Assembly: GCA_027593305.1 (NCBI GenBank)
Contig: JAQCJA010000146.1
Coordinates: forward strand, 1 to 9,410
Origin: a bacterium
Lineage (GTDB): Bacteria > Latescibacterota > UBA2968 > UBA8231
Length of the DNA: 9,410 bases
Direction of reading: 5' to 3'
The notes below the pieces were generated by a model, which was not told where the DNA came from, did not search any database, and worked only from the letters and a program-made list of their open reading frames with translations. Both the position numbers and the translations under genes were made by a program. Shown piece after piece: positions 6,074 to 9,410 of this stretch. Positions within the stretch are counted from its first letter, which is position 1. Every line of letters starts with the position of its first letter.

Positions 6074-7161
6074 TGAGTCCACCTGCCGGAAAGATCCGTA
6101 TCGGCGTTGTCGGTTGCGGCGCCGTCGCCCAGATCCAGCATCTGCCCAACCTCACTTTTCTGAGCGCTGAATTCGACATCGTTGCCGTCTGTGACGTGTC
6201 GGCCACTCTGGCCCGGGGCGCCGCCGAGGAGTATGGCATCGGCGCCTGGCACACCGACCTGGATGTCTTCCTGACAGAGCCTCTTGATGCAGTGCTGCTC
6301 TGTCACTCCGATCCCAAGGTCGAGGCGGCGATGTGCGTACTGGCTTCGGGGCGCCATCTGTTCATTGAAAAGCCGGTGGCCTTCGTGCCGGAAGATGTGG
6401 ATCGGATGACGGCGGCGGCGCAGAGCGCAGGGCTGGTGGCGCAGGCGGGCTACATGAAGGTGTACGACCCTGCCTTCCTGCGCGTTGAAGCGGAAGTGGC
6501 AGCCATGCGCCACGATCTCCGCTTTGTGCAGATCCACCACCTGCACACCGACAACCGGCACCACCTGGCCCACTTCCGTCTGCGCCGGGCCGATGATCTG
6601 CCAGCCTCAGCCGCTGAGGATCTTGCCGCCGGCAGGTATGCCGATGCACGGCGCGCTCTGGGAGAGGTGCCCGAGCCCGTGCGCTCCGCTTTCTTTCATC
6701 TGGCGGGGAGCATGATCCACGACCTCTACGGCCTGCGGCAGTTGCTCGGACCGCCGGACCACGTGGCCAGCACCCAACTGTGGAACGGCGGCCTCGGCAT
6801 CACGACGGTGCTGGCCTGGGAGGATGGGCCACGATGCGCGGCGACCTGGGTGGAACTGGAGCGGATCCGCCACTTCCAGGAGACACTCGAGCTATACAGT
6901 GGCGACAGAGGGGTCACGCTGTCGTATCCGACGGGATTCTCTCGTGGTCAGTTGAGCACGGTCATGGTGCGTGGCATCGATGGGGATGGCCAGTCTTTCG
7001 AGTTGCGCCCGGCCGTGGACTGGGAGAATCCGTTCGTCGCCCAGCTGCGCCACTTCCACGCCTGCATCACCCAGGGGCTGGCCTGCCGCACACCCCTGGC
7101 GGCCGCACGCCATGACGTGCAACTGGTGGTCGACATAACCCGCGCCGGCCTGTCTACCTGA
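6073..7161 (+). CDS. Gfo/Idh/MocA-family NAD(P)-dependent oxidoreductase
   Basis: A 362-residue oxidoreductase. The N-terminal Rossmann domain starts at KIRIGVVGCGAVAQ (7-20), with the dinucleotide GxGxxA pattern, and an acidic residue ends the second strand (VCDV, 39-42). The signature EKP (99-101) carries Lys100, the usual catalytic and cofactor-contact lysine. The C-terminal alpha/beta domain contains SMIHDLYGLRQLLG (213-226), where His216 and Asp217 are likely active-site residues. Family members oxidise hydroxyls of sugars, inositols or sugar acids. The start is ATG 6073, overlapping the cupin stop by one base (TAATG), so translation is probably coupled; longer in-frame starts (5986, 6037) would add residues with no family character. 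It is the last gene of the sulfatase operon, and its end overlaps the end of the opposing amidohydrolase gene. The substrate is probably the sugar or polyol released by the sulfatase (inference). Confidence 0.9.
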   Translation: MSPPAGKIRIGVVGCGAVAQIQHLPNLTFLSAEFDIVAVCDVSATLARGAAEEYGIGAWHTDLDVFLTEPLDAVLLCHSDPKVEAAMCVLASGRHLFIEKPVAFVPEDVDRMTAAAQSAGLVAQAGYMKVYDPAFLRVEAEVAAMRHDLRFVQIHHLHTDNRHHLAHFRLRRADDLPASAAEDLAAGRYADARRALGEVPEPVRSAFFHLAGSMIHDLYGLRQLLGPPDHVASTQLWNGGLGITTVLAWEDGPRCAATWVELERIRHFQETLELYSGDRGVTLSYPTGFSRGQLSTVMVRGIDGDGQSFELRPAVDWENPFVAQLRHFHACITQGLACRTPLAAARHDVQLVVDITRAGLST

Positions 7162-7987
7162 AGAAGAAGTCTGCCGCCGTACCCCGCATGATCTGCTCAC
7201 GCTCGGCGTCGCTGAGAAAATCGAGCCCCTCTTCCAGCAGAGCGACGCTTGCTGCGTACGAGTGGTTGTTCTGCACCTGGTAGGGTGCGTCACTGGCCCA
7301 CAGGAGTCGCCGGGCGCCGAATGCATCGACCGTGCGGTGGATGAGGTCGCGCAGATCATGGTACGGCGGCGTCTTGGCGCCCAGAGCATAGAAGGCCGAC
7401 ACCTTGACCATGACGTTGTCATACTGCGCCATGCGGCATAGAGCCTCGACATCGCCTGTCTCGATGACGCCACTGGTACCGATGCGACAGAGGTGATCGA
7501 TGATGACCGGCGTCTGCGGAAATTCGGCGCAGCGCCGGGCTAGCGCCGGCAGCGCCTCCGTGCCGATCAATGGGCAGATGGCCAGTCGTTGCTCGGCGCC
7601 GGCAGCAAACATGCGGGTGAAGCCAGGGCTGTCACACCAGCTTTCGATGGGTTTGTCACCAGGTGAGACACGGAAACCATACACACCTTCTTCGGCCAGG
7701 CGCAGCATGTCCTGCTCGGGGGTGGCGCAGGTCGGATCCACAACACCGATGCCGCCGAATACGCCGGGATGATCCTTCATGACCTGCAGCATGTAGCTGT
7801 TGTCGGTGGCATAGTAACTCATCTGCACCAGAACCACACGATCGACGCCGCAAGGCCCCGCATGGCCGAGGATGTCTTCGGCGAAAAACGTGCGGGGCAC
7901 AGCCTTTTGCGGGTCGTGGCCGGCAGCGAATGGGTACGTATCGTAGTCGTCGGTCCATACATGCACATGCGCGTCGATGTATCCCAT
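7154..7987 (-). CDS. Amidohydrolase 2 (COG3618-like) TIM-barrel hydrolase, possible sugar lactonase
   Basis: A 277-residue metal-dependent hydrolase of the amidohydrolase_2 family. The N-terminus has the metal-binding HxH motif followed by Trp (DAHVHVW, His7 and His9), His165 lies in VIIDHLCRIG, and Asp233 in LLWASDAPY is the expected catalytic aspartate. Lys195 in VMVKVSAFY follows the family pattern. This layout matches the group containing L-fucono-1,5-lactonase, L-rhamnono-lactonase and 2-pyrone-4,6-dicarboxylate lactonase (LigI). ATG 7987 is chosen because AGGAG ends 5 nt upstream and the barrel begins at residue 3; an in-frame ATG at 8047 would add 20 unrelated residues. It lies downstream of the second Gfo/Idh gene on the same strand, across a 137-bp gap. 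Its stop overlaps the opposing Gfo/Idh gene by 8 bp. Lactone hydrolysis is an inference from family and context. Confidence 0.88.
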   Translation of the reverse strand: MGYIDAHVHVWTDDYDTYPFAAGHDPQKAVPRTFFAEDILGHAGPCGVDRVVLVQMSYYATDNSYMLQVMKDHPGVFGGIGVVDPTCATPEQDMLRLAEEGVYGFRVSPGDKPIESWCDSPGFTRMFAAGAEQRLAICPLIGTEALPALARRCAEFPQTPVIIDHLCRIGTSGVIETGDVEALCRMAQYDNVMVKVSAFYALGAKTPPYHDLRDLIHRTVDAFGARRLLWASDAPYQVQNNHSYAASVALLEEGLDFLSDAEREQIMRGTAADFFFR

Positions 7988-8124
7988 ACTGGCTCCTGGG
8001 TCAGTGTTGGCTGAAGGCGGACGGCGCTGCCGCCACGCCACGGTCATCGATCAGGTTGTCTCGCAGGATCCTCCCGCAGCCAAGGATGAAGCTACCGTTT
8101 GGGAAAGGCCCCGCCGGTCCACCA
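7988..8124. other. Gap between the second Gfo/Idh gene and the amidohydrolase
   Basis: This 137-bp gap separates two genes on the same strand. Apart from the AGGAG site next to the amidohydrolase start I see only weak short inverted repeats around a GGATCC palindrome (8067-8072). There is no hairpin with a T-tract, so no terminator is supported and co-transcription remains possible. Confidence 0.4.
7993..7997 (-). promoter_or_regulatory. Ribosome binding site of the amidohydrolase
   Basis: On the minus strand AGGAG ends 5 nt before ATG 7987. This supports the short start over the upstream in-frame ATG at 8047. Confidence 0.75.
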
Positions 8125-9123
8125 TCAATCGTTCCATACCTCTACGGCAATCCGCCGGCCGCCCACCGACGACTCGACGGCAGCATCTGCCACCGCCTGC
8201 ACCCGGTATCCGGTGACGCCATCACATACGGGCTCCCGACCCTCGACGGCAGCAGCGGCCAGGTCTTCCAGCATGGGCTGATCGAAGTAGGGTGCTGCCA
8301 GTGGCGTGACGGCCACCTGCTGACGGCCCGCCTCGGTCTCGACCTCGATCGATGTGCCGCCGAACTCCAGACCATCGATGACGATCCGACCGTCGGTGCC
8401 GTCCACCTGGGCCGTATCACGGCGCGGCTTTGACGTCAGAATGGTCGAATGCACGCCGATGGTGCCATCGGCGAAGCGCAGCAGCAACGCGTCGGAATCA
8501 TCCACCTCCCAGTCCTTGTAATGGACCGTGTCCACCAGACCACAGACCTCGACGGGCTCCGTGTCGGCGAGGTTCAGCAGCACCTCGATGCGGTGCACGG
8601 CCATTTCCATCAGTGCCCCACCGATGCCGGGCTGGCGTTGCCAGGCATTGCCGAAGCCGCCGCCGCCGCTGTAATGCGAGCGTGTGCACACGGTTGGACC
8701 GATCACCCCCGCGGCAATCTGGCGCTTGGCTTCGACCACTTGCGGGAACAGTCGGCGACGATAGGCCACACCCAGCGTGACGCCCGCTGCGCGGCAGGCC
8801 TCGATCATGCGGCGAGCTTCGTGCCGATCCCGTGCCATGGGCTTTTCACACAGTACGTGTTTTCCGGCAGCCGCTGCCGCCAGCGTGTACGAGCAGTGCG
8901 TGTCCGAAGGCGTCGATATGACAACGGCCTCGACACGGTCGTCGGCCAGCAGTTCGGCGGCCGAGGTGTAGTGCGCACAACCACCGAAGCGAGTGGCGAA
9001 GGCCTGCGCTTTTTCGGCATCGCGACGGCACACGGCAACCAGGTCCAGCTTGTCAGAATGGACCAGGCTCGGGGCAAAGGAATTGGCGGCGATGGAGCCG
9101 CAACCGATGATGCCAAATCTCAT
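8125..9123 (-). CDS. Second Gfo/Idh/MocA-family oxidoreductase
   Basis: A 332-residue NAD(P)-dependent dehydrogenase. Residues 1-120 form the Rossmann domain: FGIIGCGSIAANSF (3-16) with the GxGxxA motif, STPSDTH (70-76) at the cofactor edge, and CEKPMA (92-97) with the signature Lys94. The C-terminal domain carries GGALMEMAVHRIEVLLNL (168-185), the usual site of the catalytic histidine (His177). This is a different subfamily from the oxidoreductase at 6073-7161: the catalytic-histidine motif and the C-terminal half do not resemble each other. The start is ATG 9123, with GGGGAG 8 nt upstream on the minus strand. It is the first gene of a minus-strand unit continuing into the amidohydrolase and is divergent from the ThuA-like gene. 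Likely substrates are sugars, sugar acids or cyclitols; the exact one cannot be told. Confidence 0.9.
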   Translation of the reverse strand: MRFGIIGCGSIAANSFAPSLVHSDKLDLVAVCRRDAEKAQAFATRFGGCAHYTSAAELLADDRVEAVVISTPSDTHCSYTLAAAAAGKHVLCEKPMARDRHEARRMIEACRAAGVTLGVAYRRRLFPQVVEAKRQIAAGVIGPTVCTRSHYSGGGGFGNAWQRQPGIGGALMEMAVHRIEVLLNLADTEPVEVCGLVDTVHYKDWEVDDSDALLLRFADGTIGVHSTILTSKPRRDTAQVDGTDGRIVIDGLEFGGTSIEVETEAGRQQVAVTPLAAPYFDQPMLEDLAAAAVEGREPVCDGVTGYRVQAVADAAVESSVGGRRIAVEVWND

Positions 9124-9191
9124 AGTGGAATCTCCCCGTCAGGGTCGGTATGTTGACGGCGAGACGTCCTACTCGCCGAAAGGAAATACGA
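9124..9191. promoter_or_regulatory. Divergent control region before the ThuA-like gene
   Basis: This 68-bp spacer lies between two divergent genes and must supply signals for both. It contains the ribosome site of each gene (GGGGAG on the minus strand, GAAAGGAA on the plus strand) and a 7-bp inverted repeat at 9157-9178. No clear -35/-10 pair is visible. Confidence 0.55.
9157..9178. repeat. Perfect 7-bp inverted repeat, 8-nt centre
   Basis: CGGCGAG (9157-9163) and CTCGCCG (9172-9178) are exact reverse complements. The second arm touches the purine-rich ribosome site of the ThuA-like gene. It could be an operator or a leader hairpin affecting initiation. There is no T-tract, so it is not a terminator. 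Confidence 0.5.
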
Positions 9192-9410
9192 ATGCCCAAT
9201 ATTCTCGTGTTGCGACACTCCGCAGGTTATGAGCACAGCTACCTGCCGGACTGTGAGGTCGCCTTCAAACAGCTCGGCGCCGCCCACAACTGGAATGTGG
9301 CAACCACCCATCACCTCAACAAAGTAACACCCGAGTCGCTGGCCAAGCTCGATCTGCTCGTCTTCGCCACCACGGGCAACCTCGATTTTTCCGCCGAACA
9401 GAAGGCCGCC
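9192..9410 (+). CDS. ThuA-like protein, 5' part only
   Basis: The first 73 codons of a gene that runs off the right edge. The start MPNILVLRHSAGYEH resembles ThuA-family proteins (trehalose utilisation, a class I glutamine amidotransferase-like fold): a beta strand, then a Ser/Gly-Tyr-x-His turn. Next come a helix (CEVAFKQLGAAHNW), the strand-turn segment NVATTHHLNKVTPESLAKLD, and a second strand LLVFATTGNLDFSAEQKAA, the usual family pattern around a proposed active-site loop. ATG 9192 is preceded by GAAAGGAA (9178-9185) at good spacing. ThuA-like genes often sit beside Gfo/Idh oxidoreductases in carbohydrate loci of environmental bacteria, as here. The reaction of the family is poorly defined. 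The missing C-terminus prevents a firmer call. Confidence 0.72.
   Translation, partial: MPNILVLRHSAGYEHSYLPDCEVAFKQLGAAHNWNVATTHHLNKVTPESLAKLDLLVFATTGNLDFSAEQKAA

Overview
The window is GC-rich bacterial DNA, almost fully coding, with short intergenic gaps, several stop/start overlaps and clear purine-rich ribosome binding sites. The gene set (a Cys-type sulfatase, a cupin, two Gfo/Idh/MocA oxidoreductases, a COG3618-like amidohydrolase, an aldo/keto reductase and a ThuA-like protein) resembles carbohydrate-catabolic regions of GC-rich environmental bacteria such as Planctomycetota, Latescibacterota or Poribacteria. That placement is an impression from gene content only; nothing here fixes the taxon. 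I see no rRNA, tRNA, CRISPR array, insertion sequence or phage gene.

Layout. 1-353: no convincing gene, but a short 12-bp tandem repeat. 354-1349 (+): aldo/keto reductase. 1377-3754 (-): a two-gene unit, an M14-like zinc peptidase/deacylase followed with an ATGA overlap by a multi-spanning GT39/ArnT-like glycosyltransferase. 3755-3941: divergent control region with three copies of a 7-bp element. 3942-7161 (+): a tightly packed operon of sulfatase, cupin and Gfo/Idh oxidoreductase with stop/start overlaps. 7154-9123 (-): a second Gfo/Idh oxidoreductase followed by a TIM-barrel amidohydrolase, converging on the plus-strand operon with an 8-bp overlap of the coding ends. 9124-9191: short divergent control region with a perfect inverted repeat. 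9192-9410 (+): start of a ThuA-like gene cut by the window edge.

How the genes may work together (inference). The sulfatase could remove sulfate from a small imported sulfated sugar or ester in the cytoplasm, as no signal peptide is visible. The two Gfo/Idh enzymes and the aldo/keto reductase could oxidise sugars or polyols at carbon hydroxyls, and the amidohydrolase could open the resulting lactone. An aldose dehydrogenase plus COG3618-type lactonase is the known start of oxidative L-fucose-type degradation, so catabolism of a sulfated deoxy-sugar is a reasonable but unproven reading. The peptidase/glycosyltransferase pair looks like a separate envelope or glycan-modification unit. No member is a clearly new family; the most notable non-coding signal is the repeated element upstream of the sulfatase operon.
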